DNA of 64,000 bases from an uncultured Lachnospiraceae bacterium (GTDB lineage: Bacteria > Bacillota > Clostridia > Lachnospirales > Lachnospiraceae), in NCBI GenBank assembly GCA_910577955.1, contig CAJTNC010000002.1:121233-185232 (forward strand), written 5' to 3'. The notes beneath the pieces are model-generated. The model was not told where the DNA came from, did not search any database, and saw only the letters and a program-made list of their open reading frames with translations. Position numbers and translations under genes: made by a program. Position 1 is the stretch's first letter; every line of letters begins with the position of its first letter. This document shows, one piece after another, positions 36,876 through 44,578 of this stretch.

Positions 36876-36913
36876 AAAACCTCCCGGAATCTTCTTCCGG
36901 GAGGTTTTGTTTT
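36876..36913. terminator. Bidirectional intrinsic terminator
   Basis: A perfect 14-bp stem (36876-36889 with 36895-36908) with loop TCTTC region is followed by GTTTTTATC on the plus strand. It ends the aldo/keto reductase transcript and can also serve the convergent NYN gene (minus strand). Confidence 0.9.
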
Positions 36914-36925
36914 TATCCGTCAGGA

Positions 36926-37870
36926 TTACTCTTTATCCTTTTTATCTTCTTCCTGCAAAAGCACGCTGTTATGATTGACTTCCAGCCCACGAATCCTGCG
37001 CAGAAAACTGGAAATTCTGCTGTAACCGTATGACTTCAGTTCAAAATTCGGATGCCTTTTGCCAATCTCGTCATTGATGATGGAAAGATTGTCTATGGTT
37101 CCGCCGTTCTCCCGGATCATCTCCTTTATCTCTGTCTCCAGACTGCTCTGAGAGAGTTTCTCCTGTTCTTTCAGATAGGTCTTTTTCTTTTCCCTCACTA
37201 CCTGATACTGCGGCAGTTCCTCCTTCACAAAAACACTGAGCTTTGCGTAGCCGTAATTTCGCACGTCAAAATCCGTATATCTCTCGCTGATCCTCTGCCC
37301 GATATAGCCAAGATCTAACGCTTTTCCCCCATTCTCCGTAAACAGGGCCGCGATAGCTTTTTTTACCGCCTCAATACTGGTCACGTTCTCTAACGCATTA
37401 TGGTCAAAGCCGCCCTCTTCGTCTTTATCATCGATCAGATTCAGGTAAATAAATTTATTGCAGGAACGGGTCAGCGCGGCAGGCGTCTTAGATTCCCCCA
37501 TGCCGAGCACATATTTTTTTTCTTCACGCAGCCGCATAGCCAGCCTTGTGAAATCACTGTCGCTGGTCACAAGGCAGAAGCCGTCCACCTTGTCCTTGTA
37601 TAACAGATCCATGGCGTCGATGACCATCGCCATATCCGTGGCATTTTTTCCGGCAGTATAGGAGAACTGCTGAATCGGCGTGATAGAATACTCAAGGAGC
37701 ACCTTTTCCGACCAGCCGTTGCCCTTTGACCAGTTCCCGTAGATCCGCCTGCAGGAGGCAAAACCATATTTCTCCAGCTCATCAAATATCGTGGACGCAT
37801 ATTTTGAACTGATATTGTCCGAATCGATGAGTACGGCAATCTCCAGTTTATTTTGAATCAATTCTTCCAT
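36926..37870 (-). CDS. NYN-domain protein with two LOTUS/OST-HTH domains
   Basis: The 314-residue product (ATG 37870 after a GAGGAG site) has an N-terminal NYN/PIN-like nuclease domain of the LabA type: 'AVLIDSDNIS' and 'GFCLVTSDSDFTRLAMRL' give the conserved aspartates. Two C-terminal OST-HTH/LOTUS repeats follow, 'YIGQRISERYTDFDVRNYGY' and 'INDEIGKRHPNFELKSYGY'. The family is linked to RNA binding and RNA cleavage; the target here is unknown. No partner gene is adjacent. Confidence 0.85.
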   Translation of the reverse strand: MEELIQNKLEIAVLIDSDNISSKYASTIFDELEKYGFASCRRIYGNWSKGNGWSEKVLLEYSITPIQQFSYTAGKNATDMAMVIDAMDLLYKDKVDGFCLVTSDSDFTRLAMRLREEKKYVLGMGESKTPAALTRSCNKFIYLNLIDDKDEEGGFDHNALENVTSIEAVKKAIAALFTENGGKALDLGYIGQRISERYTDFDVRNYGYAKLSVFVKEELPQYQVVREKKKTYLKEQEKLSQSSLETEIKEMIRENGGTIDNLSIINDEIGKRHPNFELKSYGYSRISSFLRRIRGLEVNHNSVLLQEEDKKDKE

Positions 37871-37999
37871 GAGGACTCCTCTTCCCTTGCGGTGCATCCG
37901 TCTCCTGACAGACAGGCCGCTCTCCGCTTTGTTTTCCTGTCCTCTTTATCATATCAGTTTTAAACCCCCGATGCAAGAAATAACTTGCGCCTATCACGG

Positions 38000-38668
38000 T
38001 TATCTTTTCGCGTCGTAGGTTCTGATCAGCGTATCCACGCTGTTTCCGGCCGCATTGTACTGGCTGGATACGCTCTTTAAGTTTGCCTGAGCGTTATCCG
38101 TCACCTTTTCCGCGATCATATATAATTTAGCCGACAATGTTCCCGTGCCCTCTGATCCGAAAATATTCTCTATCGTATCTATGCTTGCCCCTTTCAGCTT
38201 GTCTTTATCGATAATCATCCTGCCGTTTCTATCCAAAGTGATACCGATATTTTTCAGTCCTTCCTTATTTTCTTCCACCGCTTCTTTGAGGCTCTGCTGA
38301 TAGAACCGCCCCAAAGTTGTCATGTCCGTGCGCAGTTTATCCAAGAGGCTATTGTAAGCGGAAACCATCTTCTCCACTTCGCCGTATACTTCCGACGTAT
38401 CGCCGCTTTCTCTGGCTTTCTCATAGATAGATCCTTTGCCTGTCGTATTCAACGCATCCGCATACTCCTCCAGCCTTTCAGCCGCCTCCTTCATTTTCTC
38501 ATATTTTCCTTTAGTCAGCACTTTCGCTGTGGAATGATGATTCTCCCCCAAGGAATTCACCAGTGAATTTGAATCGTCCCCGTTCAAATGGTTCACCAAA
38601 GAGTTTCCCGTCAGAGACATGCCTGCCTCCAGCGATGCGCCGCTTGTCATAGTCGATGTAATCCTCAT
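38000..38668 (-). CDS. Short FliD C-terminal-like protein
   Basis: The 222-residue product starts at ATG 38668, after a GAGGAG site. A longer frame upstream only overlaps the preceding gene in Arg-rich shadow sequence. After a Ser/Leu/Asn-rich N-terminus, residues about 95-222 resemble the FliD C-terminal domain: 'VEKMVSAYNSLLDKLRT', 'GITLDRNGRMIIDKDKLKG' and 'IENIFGSEGTGTLSAKL'. It lacks the outer FliD domains and is far shorter than FliD (450 or more residues). It follows an unknown gene by 22 bp, and a sigma-28-type promoter precedes the pair, which supports a flagellar role. Confidence 0.7.
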   Translation of the reverse strand: MRITSTMTSGASLEAGMSLTGNSLVNHLNGDDSNSLVNSLGENHHSTAKVLTKGKYEKMKEAAERLEEYADALNTTGKGSIYEKARESGDTSEVYGEVEKMVSAYNSLLDKLRTDMTTLGRFYQQSLKEAVEENKEGLKNIGITLDRNGRMIIDKDKLKGASIDTIENIFGSEGTGTLSAKLYMIAEKVTDNAQANLKSVSSQYNAAGNSVDTLIRTYDAKR

Positions 38669-38690
38669 GTCAGTCTCCTCATTTCTATTC

Positions 38691-39047
38691 TTATTCCGGA
38701 GTATACTCATCCGAATCTCTGTCAAAGTCTCTGGCCTCCGCCTTTTTTGCCAGCTCTTCCTTGATCTCCTCCTGCGCCTCATCAAACTTGCCTAACATCT
38801 TTTCCCACTCCGCCTGCGTCATGCACATGCTTCCGATCGGAATTTCCACGCCGCTTCCCCGGTTTTTATAAAATTCTTCCTGCGCTGAAACACCGCCTGA
38901 ATCCCGTTTATTCTCTTCTTCAGGCTCCTCGGGCATTCGAAACTTAAATTCGCGATCCCCCTCTGCACTGCCGTTTTTGCCCCGTGAAATCCCTTGACCT
39001 GCCCATACTCCGTTTACTTGATTATAATTTGTTTCCGGTAATATCAT
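38691..39047 (-). CDS. Hypothetical protein, partner of the FliD-C-like gene
   Basis: The 118-residue, hydrophilic protein has a Pro/Glu-rich centre and the segment 'MCMTQAEWEKMLGKFDEAQ' before a charged helix. It has no signal peptide or membrane helix. A GGAGG site lies 9 bases before the ATG. It is 22 bp upstream of the FliD-C-like gene and the two are probably co-transcribed from the sigma-28-type promoter at 39184-39210. I do not recognise the family. Confidence 0.6.
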   Translation of the reverse strand: MILPETNYNQVNGVWAGQGISRGKNGSAEGDREFKFRMPEEPEEENKRDSGGVSAQEEFYKNRGSGVEIPIGSMCMTQAEWEKMLGKFDEAQEEIKEELAKKAEARDFDRDSDEYTPE

Positions 39048-39148
39048 TTTTCAACCTCCGGTTTTAAATTAATGTAGCCGCCATACAAAAACAGCAAAAT
39101 CTCCACTTTATCCATCCATGGAAATCCTGCCGCCATCCCTTGCCGCAT
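39044..39148 (-). CDS. Possible 34-codon leader ORF
   Basis: An ATG at 39148 opens 34 codons, ending in a TGA that overlaps the next gene's ATG (ATGA). The product is mostly hydrophobic in its second half ('ILLFLYGGYIN'). No good ribosome site precedes the first ATG. The stop/start overlap and the position after the sigma-28-type promoter make it worth keeping, but it may be chance. Confidence 0.25.
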   Translation of the reverse strand: MRQGMAAGFPWMDKVEILLFLYGGYINLKPEVEK

Positions 39149-39183
39149 ATTGCAATCAACAGTAATGCCTGATCACATATATT

Positions 39184-39210
39184 ACATCGGCATTCTCCTC
39201 CGATTGCTTA
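39184..39210 (-). promoter_or_regulatory. Sigma-28-type promoter before the FliD-C-like operon
   Basis: TAAG (39207-39210), 15 bases, then GCCGATGT (39184-39191) on the minus strand; 10 of 12 positions match the SigD consensus. The arrangement is nearly the same as the one before fliK, including the preceding T (TTAAG). It lies about 135 bases before the 118-residue gene. Confidence 0.55.
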
Positions 39211-39281
39211 ACCTTTGTGCCGGAAAAAGGAATAAAACCCACAGAAAAGGAAATGAACCGGAAAAAATCACTCAAATTTTC

Positions 39282-39310
39282 TTGACTTTTCTCCTCTTTT
39301 CTTCTATACT
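39282..39310 (+). promoter_or_regulatory. Promoter of the symporter gene
   Basis: TTGACT (39282-39287), 17 bases, TATACT (39305-39310). An inverted repeat, GCGC-TTTAAA with TTTAAA-GTGCGC (about 39331-39362), lies in the leader and could be an operator or hairpin. Confidence 0.6.
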
Positions 39311-39388
39311 CGTATCGTATTTACGCTTTAGCGCTTTAAACCGTCACGCTTTAAAGTGCGCCATTATTACGCAGGGAGGAATAATAAA

Positions 39389-40927
39389 ATGATTTTTAAG
39401 GTAATTATGCTTGTCGTATTTTTCGCAGTGATGATCTTCATCGGACTCTACTGCAGAAAAAATGCCACCGATGTCAACGGATTTGTTTTAGGAGGCAGAA
39501 GCGTCGGTCCCTGGCTTACCGCCTTTGCATATGGCACTTCCTACTTTTCCGCAGTAGTTTTTGTCGGCTACGCCGGGCAATTCGGCTGGAAATACGGCAT
39601 TGCCTCCACATGGATCGGCCTTGGTAATGCAATCATTGGCTCCATGTTGGCATGGGTGGTCCTTGGCCGACGCACCCGCATTATGACACAACATTTTAAC
39701 TCTGCTACAATGCCGGAATTTTTCGGCGCCCGCTTTGAGAGTACATCGTTAAAGATTGGCGCTTCCATTATCGTTTTTATCTTTCTGATTCCGTATACAG
39801 CCTCCCTTTACAACGGGCTTTCCCGCCTGTTCGGCATGGCTTTCAACATCGACTACACCATCTGTATTATACTGATGGCAGCGCTGACCGGCATCTATGT
39901 CATTGCCGGCGGTTATATGGCTACGGCTATCAACGATTTCATTCAGGGTATCATCATGCTGCTTGGCATCTGCGCCGTGATCGCGGCGGTCTTAAATTCC
40001 AACGGCGGATTTATGGCCGCGTTAAATTCTCTCGCCGTGGTGGAGGACGCCGCCGTCACGGGACAGCCCGGCGCTTTCGCGTCTTTCTTCGGCCCTGATC
40101 CCGTCAATCTTTTAGGCGTTGTCATCTTGACCTCTCTGGGCACTTGGGGCCTGCCCCAGATGGTGCAGAAGTTCTATGCCATCAAAAATGAGAGCGCCAT
40201 CCAGAAAGGAACCGTGATATCCACTTTTTTTGCCGTCGTCGTATCCGGCGGCTGTTACTTTCTGGGCGGTTTCAGCAGACTCTACCACGCCGATATTGAC
40301 ATCGCGGCGAACGGCTACGATTCCGTGATTCCTGCCATGTTAGAAAATTTGTCGCCGCTTCTGATCGGAATGGTGGTGATCCTTGTGTTGTCCGCCTCCA
40401 TGTCCACACTGTCCTCTCTGGTTATGGCATCCAGCTCCACGCTGACTATCGACGTAATCAAAGACAATATCGTGAAAAAGATGGACGAAAAGAAACAACT
40501 TCTCTGGATCCGCATTCTGATCGTGATTTTCATCGCCATTTCGGCGGTGATCGCCATCGTCCAGTACAAGAGCGCCCTCACTTTTATCGCACAGCTCATG
40601 GGAGTCTCATGGGGAGCCCTTGCCGGCTCTTTTCTTGCACCGTTCCTGTACAGTCTGTACTGGAAAAAGGTCTCCAAAGTCTCTGTCTGGGTATGCTTTG
40701 CTTTCGGCTCCGGCTTTATGACCCTCAATATGTTAGTACGGGACAGCTTCCCCGCTCTTTTGCAGTCCCCCATCAACTCCGGCGCTTTCACTATGCTGGC
40801 GGGTTTCGTTATCGTACCGGCCGTCAGCGCTTTTACAAAAAAGCCCGGCAAAAAACTGGTGGAGGAAGCATTTGCCTCATACAATGAAGTGCATGAAATA
40901 AAACGTTCCACAGCGCTGGAAAATTAA
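39389..40927 (+). CDS. Sodium:solute symporter family transporter
   Basis: The 512-residue protein (ATG 39389, GGGAGGA site) has about 13 membrane helices and the SSS-family pattern: 'FVLGGRSVGPWLTAFAYG' near the N-terminus, 'TAINDFIQGIIMLLG' and 'SASMSTLSSLVMASSSTLT' that carries sodium-site Ser/Thr residues. The solute is not predictable; proline, pantothenate and other organic acids are all known in the family. It has its own promoter and no neighbours in operon. Confidence 0.88.
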   Translation: MIFKVIMLVVFFAVMIFIGLYCRKNATDVNGFVLGGRSVGPWLTAFAYGTSYFSAVVFVGYAGQFGWKYGIASTWIGLGNAIIGSMLAWVVLGRRTRIMTQHFNSATMPEFFGARFESTSLKIGASIIVFIFLIPYTASLYNGLSRLFGMAFNIDYTICIILMAALTGIYVIAGGYMATAINDFIQGIIMLLGICAVIAAVLNSNGGFMAALNSLAVVEDAAVTGQPGAFASFFGPDPVNLLGVVILTSLGTWGLPQMVQKFYAIKNESAIQKGTVISTFFAVVVSGGCYFLGGFSRLYHADIDIAANGYDSVIPAMLENLSPLLIGMVVILVLSASMSTLSSLVMASSSTLTIDVIKDNIVKKMDEKKQLLWIRILIVIFIAISAVIAIVQYKSALTFIAQLMGVSWGALAGSFLAPFLYSLYWKKVSKVSVWVCFAFGSGFMTLNMLVRDSFPALLQSPINSGAFTMLAGFVIVPAVSAFTKKPGKKLVEEAFASYNEVHEIKRSTALEN

Positions 40928-40974
40928 TTTTTCCTTCATTAATTAAATAGCGAGATATTCTGTTCTCATACTTT

Positions 40975-41382
40975 TTACAATTCAGAAGTACAGTGGGGGC
41001 ATCTTGTAGCGTCCAGAGCGATCTCACTCTTGCAGTAAGGACATTTCTTTGTCGTCGGTGCAGGAGCCTCCTCCTGTTTCTTTCCTATATCCATCAGTTT
41101 ATTCATTGCTTTCACCATCATAAAGATGACAAACGCCATAATGATAAAATAGATCACCGAACTGATAAATGCACCGTAATCGATGTAGTTGCCCGTCCCG
41201 AACAGATTGATCCTCCCCTGTACTTCCGCGCTGCCGATGCAGGCGATGACCGGCTGAATAATATTCGTCGTAAAGGACGTCACCAGATCGCTGAATGCTG
41301 CGCCGATGATAACCCCGACCGCCATGTTCATCACATTTCCTTTCAGGGCAAATGCTTTAAACTCTTCAAAAAATTTTTTCAT
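40975..41382 (-). CDS. mscL: Large mechanosensitive channel MscL with zinc-ribbon tail
   Basis: MscL opens under membrane tension on hypo-osmotic shock. The 135-residue product has the N-terminal amphipathic helix and first membrane helix 'NMAVGVIIGAAFSDLVTSF', the second membrane helix 'VIYFIIMAFVIFMMVKAMN' and a C-terminal extension with Cys114, 117, 128 and 131 ('CPYCKSEI', 'CPHCTSEL'). The Cys4 zinc-ribbon-like end is absent from classical MscL. Its promoter is divergent from cspA. Confidence 0.93.
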   Translation of the reverse strand: MKKFFEEFKAFALKGNVMNMAVGVIIGAAFSDLVTSFTTNIIQPVIACIGSAEVQGRINLFGTGNYIDYGAFISSVIYFIIMAFVIFMMVKAMNKLMDIGKKQEEAPAPTTKKCPYCKSEIALDATRCPHCTSEL

Positions 41383-41407
41383 TGTTTTCTCCTTTTCTTA
41401 TGACTTT

Positions 41408-41436
41408 TTTATAGTGTAGCACCTTTTTGCCGACAA
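41408..41436 (-). promoter_or_regulatory. mscL promoter
   Basis: TTGTCG (41431-41436), 17 bases, TATAAA (41408-41413) on the minus strand; about 20 bases of leader carry an AAAAGGAG site before the ATG at 41382. Confidence 0.5.
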
Positions 41437-41491
41437 AAAAAGAATTTATTTTACCGGTTTATTTTTTTATTTCAAAAAAAAAAATTTTATC

Positions 41492-41520
41492 TTTACAATT
41501 ATCCCTTTTCGTGATATTCT
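41492..41520 (+). promoter_or_regulatory. cspA promoter and long leader
   Basis: TTTACA (41492-41497), 17 bases, TATTCT (41515-41520). The resulting leader of about 70 bases before ATG 41599 suits cold-shock mRNAs, which are regulated through long 5' leaders. A TTGGAGG ribosome site is present. Confidence 0.45.
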
Positions 41521-41598
41521 GGGAATGTCGCAAAATGTATCTATTATTATACGTTTTCGATTGACAAATTTAATTTTTCATTCCTTGGAGGTATTATC

Positions 41599-41799
41599 AT
41601 GAACAAAGGTACAGTAAAATGGTTCAACAACCAGAAAGGTTACGGCTTCATCTCAGACGAGAATGGCAACGATGTATTCGTTCACTACTCCGGGCTGAAC
41701 ATGGACGGTTTTAAGTCTTTGGAAGAAGGCGCTGCTGTTGAGTACGAAGTAGTTGACGGCGCAAAAGGCCCTCAGGCTGTAAACGTAACCAAATTATAG
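41599..41799 (+). CDS. cspA: Cold-shock protein
   Basis: The 66-residue protein is a single cold-shock domain with RNP1 'KGYGFISD' (residues 13-20) and RNP2 'DVFVHYS' (25-31). It binds single-stranded RNA and DNA and melts mRNA structure. Length and motifs are standard. The exact paralogue name is uncertain since Clostridia carry several csp genes. Confidence 0.95.
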   Translation: MNKGTVKWFNNQKGYGFISDENGNDVFVHYSGLNMDGFKSLEEGAAVEYEVVDGAKGPQAVNVTKL

Positions 41800-41888
41800 A
41801 AAATACGCTCTGCGGCTTTTCTGTAATTGTGAATTGTAATTCTGAAGATTCACAAATCCCGGAATTAACACAAAAAGATTAATCAGTA

Positions 41889-41990
41889 TTACAATCTGTG
41901 CCTGTTCTTAGCTATAATATGACTTAAGAAGTTGCAGTATTGTTATGACGGATTAGGAAAACAGCTCCTTTTGGGGGGCTTGTTTTTTTG
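41889..41990 (+). ncRNA. Candidate small RNA between cspA and hisA
   Basis: TTACAA (41889-41894), 18 bases, perfect TATAAT (41913-41918), then about 60 bases without an ORF of any length, ending in a hairpin (41960-41968 with 41973-41984) and seven Ts. A short terminated transcript is predicted. It might instead be a terminator serving cspA plus a chance promoter, and the hairpin can also end hisA transcripts on the other strand. Confidence 0.35.
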
Positions 41991-42006
41991 TCCGTATAAC
42001 TGTATC

Positions 42007-42786
42007 CTAAGTCCTCCTACAAAATTCCACAACCTCCTCCAGATCAAGGTTCCCTCCAAAAAGAGAGAGCGCCGAGCCGATCGTAACGTCGATCCTTCCC
42101 TCTCCGATCTCCCTGAGCCGCCTTATATCTTCCATATCGCGCACACCGCCGGCGTACGTGATCGGAATCCCCTGCCACTTCGCCAGTTCATACAGCAACT
42201 CTTCCTCCATGCCTTCTCTTTTTCCCTCCACATCCACCGCATGAATCAAAAACTCATCGCAGTATGCCGAAAGTTCTTCAAATAAAGCAGGCGCTATTTT
42301 GATATCTGTCTCCCGCTGCCACCGGTCTGTCACGATATAATAACTCTCTGTCCTTTTTTTGCAGCTTACATCCAATACAAGATGTTCTCTGCCCACAGCG
42401 CGCACCAGTTTTTTCAAATTTTCAATCACGATCCGTCCACCTTGAAAAACATAGGAAGTAACGATCACATGGGATGCTCCCGCATCCAGAAACTGCGCCG
42501 CATTCTCCGCTGTCACACCGCCGCCTGCCTGTAAGCCTCCCGGATAGGCCGAAAGCGCCAAAAGCGCCTGCTTCTTTGTCTCCTCATAAAAACTGCTGTC
42601 TTTTCCGTTTAACAAAATTACATGGCCGCCTTTTAATTCATATTTCCGGTAAAGCTCTGCATAGTCCGCGGCGCTTTTTTCAGACACAAAATTTTCCGCC
42701 GCCAGATTCCCGGCATCCTTGAGACTGGAACCGACAATCTGCTTTACTCTCCCATTATGAATATCGATACAGGGTCTGAAATTCAT
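42007..42786 (-). CDS. hisA: ProFAR isomerase HisA, eukaryotic-type
   Basis: The 259-residue TIM-barrel enzyme isomerises ProFAR to PRFAR in histidine synthesis. It opens with 'FRPCIDIHNGRVKQIVGSSL', and has 'LQAGGGVTAENAAQFLDAGA', 'LDVSCKK' and 'ITYAGGVRDMEDIRRL'. This pattern matches the HIS6 group of fungi and plants (TIGR02129) more than usual bacterial HisA, with Asp8 and the second phosphate motif retained. It stands alone, without other his genes, behind its own promoter. Confidence 0.85.
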   Translation of the reverse strand: MNFRPCIDIHNGRVKQIVGSSLKDAGNLAAENFVSEKSAADYAELYRKYELKGGHVILLNGKDSSFYEETKKQALLALSAYPGGLQAGGGVTAENAAQFLDAGASHVIVTSYVFQGGRIVIENLKKLVRAVGREHLVLDVSCKKRTESYYIVTDRWQRETDIKIAPALFEELSAYCDEFLIHAVDVEGKREGMEEELLYELAKWQGIPITYAGGVRDMEDIRRLREIGEGRIDVTIGSALSLFGGNLDLEEVVEFCRRT

Positions 42787-42834
42787 CTGTTCTCCTCATT
42801 CTTCTTACAAAATTTTTCCAAATAATTTATTTTT

Positions 42835-42863
42835 ATCATACATAGATTTCTTTTCTTTGTCCA
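42835..42863 (-). promoter_or_regulatory. hisA promoter
   Basis: TGGACA (42858-42863), 17 bases, TATGAT (42835-42840) on the minus strand. A GAGGAG site precedes the ATG. Confidence 0.6.
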
Positions 42864-42870
42864 TACTAAC

Positions 42871-42898
42871 CTTGACGAATTCCATGGAATCAAACAAG
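42871..42898. promoter_or_regulatory. Palindrome upstream of hisA, possible operator
   Basis: A perfect 12-base palindrome ATTCCATGGAAT (42879-42890) is flanked by CTTG and CAAG (42871-42874, 42895-42898). It sits just upstream of the hisA -35 box and between hisA and the divergent lipoprotein gene. A regulator site is plausible; a chance palindrome is possible. Confidence 0.35.
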
Positions 42899-42947
42899 CC
42901 ATGAGAACAAACGTCGATTTATATATATGGAAAGGAGCATTCATATT

Positions 42948-43421
42948 ATGAAAAAGTTCAGAACCGCTCTGGCTGTCTCCGCGCTTCTTATGTCCGTTTT
43001 CGCCCTCTATGGCTGCGGCACAGATAGAAACAACGGAGATATGGCAAACAATCAGACAGAGGAAAATAATGTTGCAGATTCCGGCATGGCGGACAACAAC
43101 ACCGCTGACAACGGAACCGGCAATACCACGAACGGCAATACCGCTGACAACGGTACTGCGAACAACGGTACTGCAAATGACAATACCATAAACGACAATA
43201 CTGCAAGCGGTAATACCGCGAACAACGGTACTGTAAACAATGGTACCGTCGGCAGCAATGTAGGAAACGCTGTCGAAGACGCCGTGGACGGCACTGCAGA
43301 CGCTGTCGGAGACATCGCAAACGGCGCTGCAGACGCTGTGGACGATGTTGCAAACGGTACCGCAGACGCTGTCGGGGACATGACAAACGGTACAACCAAC
43401 AAAAAAGGCACTGCAAACTAG
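42948..43421 (+). CDS. Lipoprotein with Asn/Thr/Ala/Gly repeats
   Basis: The 157-residue product (ATG 42948, AAAGGAG site) has a lipoprotein signal: 'MKKFRTALAVSALLMS', hydrophobic core, lipobox 'LYGC'. After the cysteine, residues about 40-105 are repeats of Asn-Thr/Gly-Asn ('ADNGT', 'ANNGT', 'NDNT'). From about 105 on, repeats of 'DAVGDIANGAA'-type follow. No known domain is visible. It is likely on the outer face of the membrane as an extended spacer. Function unknown. Confidence 0.75.
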   Translation: MKKFRTALAVSALLMSVFALYGCGTDRNNGDMANNQTEENNVADSGMADNNTADNGTGNTTNGNTADNGTANNGTANDNTINDNTASGNTANNGTVNNGTVGSNVGNAVEDAVDGTADAVGDIANGAADAVDDVANGTADAVGDMTNGTTNKKGTAN

Positions 43422-43435
43422 CCTTTCATGATCAA

Positions 43436-43483
43436 GGGGCTGCCACACTGAATACAGTATCAATGTGCAGCTCCTATTATTTA
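43436..43483 (+). terminator. Terminator of the lipoprotein gene
   Basis: Arms 43436-43447 and 43464-43474 pair with one bulged C and one G-U, followed by TATTATTTAA. It lies 15 bases after the stop codon. Confidence 0.65.
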
Positions 43484-43554
43484 ATTGGTAAAAATCAAAT
43501 TTTATGGTAAACACTTACCAGTCATCGCTGTCTATATTTCAGGCTTTGTTTGCA

Positions 43555-44562
43555 TTACCCTTCATCCTCAATGTCCGCCAATTCTTTCAATTCACGCAGC
43601 TTCTCAGTGAGCAAAGTTTTATTCGGCAGATGCAGTTGGTAGTCAGCCACAAGTGCGGGCGACAAGCTTCGGCTCAAAGCATACTCGACCACCATATCGT
43701 CCTTGCCCGCGCAGAGAATCAATCCGACGCTCGGGTTTTCACTCGGCTTCTTGACATCACGATCAAGGGCTTCAAGGTAGAATTCAAGCTGTCCGAGATG
43801 CTCGGGCTTGAAGTCAGTTACCTTGAGTTCTATAGCCACAAGGCAATGCAACTCACGGTTGTAGAACAGCAGGTCGATGTGAAAGTCTTTATTTCCGACC
43901 TGCACACGGTATTCTTCCCCGACAAATGTAAAGTCTTTTCCGAACTCCAAAATAAAGTCGCGGATATTTGCCACGATAGATTTCCGTAGTTGCTTTTCTT
44001 TATGATTCTCTGGCACGTTGAGGAACTCCAAGACATAACTATCGCGAAGTGCCGTTAAACCCGTGTTCTTAGCGAGGAACAACTTATTCTTCTCGTCCGA
44101 AATCATCGTTCGCTCGTAGAGCATACTATCGATTTGTCGTTCGAGTTCGCGCTTGGTGTAGTTGTTGCGGCTGGCAAGCAAGAGATAGAATTCCCGTGCT
44201 TCGTCGGTCTTTGTCCGTGACATTATAAGCAGATTTTGTGTCCAGCTAATTTCTCGCACCAGCGGTGCGAGTTTTTCGTTACCAATATAGGTTTCATAAA
44301 ACTGACGCATACGCCAAATATTTGAAGCCGAAAATCCCTTGATATCAGGGCGCTCCGCCTGGATAAATCTGGCGAAATCCTCAACGACAGCTTTTCCCCA
44401 ACCGCCGTGCTTGACTTTCTTGCTTACATAACTGCCAATATCCCAGTACATTGAAATAAGTTCACGATTTACAGCTCGGAAAGCATTCTCTTGCGCCCGT
44501 TCGATAATAGATATGATTTCGCCGTATTCGGCGTGATTTCTTGGTGTTAGTTCATTGCTCAC
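43555..44562 (-). CDS. yhcG: YhcG-type PD-(D/E)XK nuclease family protein (DUF1016)
   Basis: The 335-residue protein has an N-terminal DUF1016 helical domain (about 10-165, 'YWDIGSYVSKKVKHGGWG') and a C-terminal PD-(D/E)XK nuclease fold with Asp230, Glu245 and Lys247 in 'FHIDLLFYNR' and 'LVAIELKVTD'. The start is GTG after AAAGGCGG. YhcG genes are often found in defence and restriction loci. Here it lies 16 bp after the remains of a methylase gene and downstream of abiH. It appears intact; its role in this host is not known. Confidence 0.9.
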   Translation of the reverse strand: MSNELTPRNHAEYGEIISIIERAQENAFRAVNRELISMYWDIGSYVSKKVKHGGWGKAVVEDFARFIQAERPDIKGFSASNIWRMRQFYETYIGNEKLAPLVREISWTQNLLIMSRTKTDEAREFYLLLASRNNYTKRELERQIDSMLYERTMISDEKNKLFLAKNTGLTALRDSYVLEFLNVPENHKEKQLRKSIVANIRDFILEFGKDFTFVGEEYRVQVGNKDFHIDLLFYNRELHCLVAIELKVTDFKPEHLGQLEFYLEALDRDVKKPSENPSVGLILCAGKDDMVVEYALSRSLSPALVADYQLHLPNKTLLTEKLRELKELADIEDEG

Positions 44563-44578
44563 TATTTCAAACCGCCTT

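Noticed and set aside
42783..43514. 243-codon minus-strand frame rich in Val/Cys/Ser over the lipoprotein gene
   Set aside because: It is the antisense reading of the Asn/Thr/Ala repeats, has no ribosome site and lies opposite a gene with a lipobox and good ribosome site.
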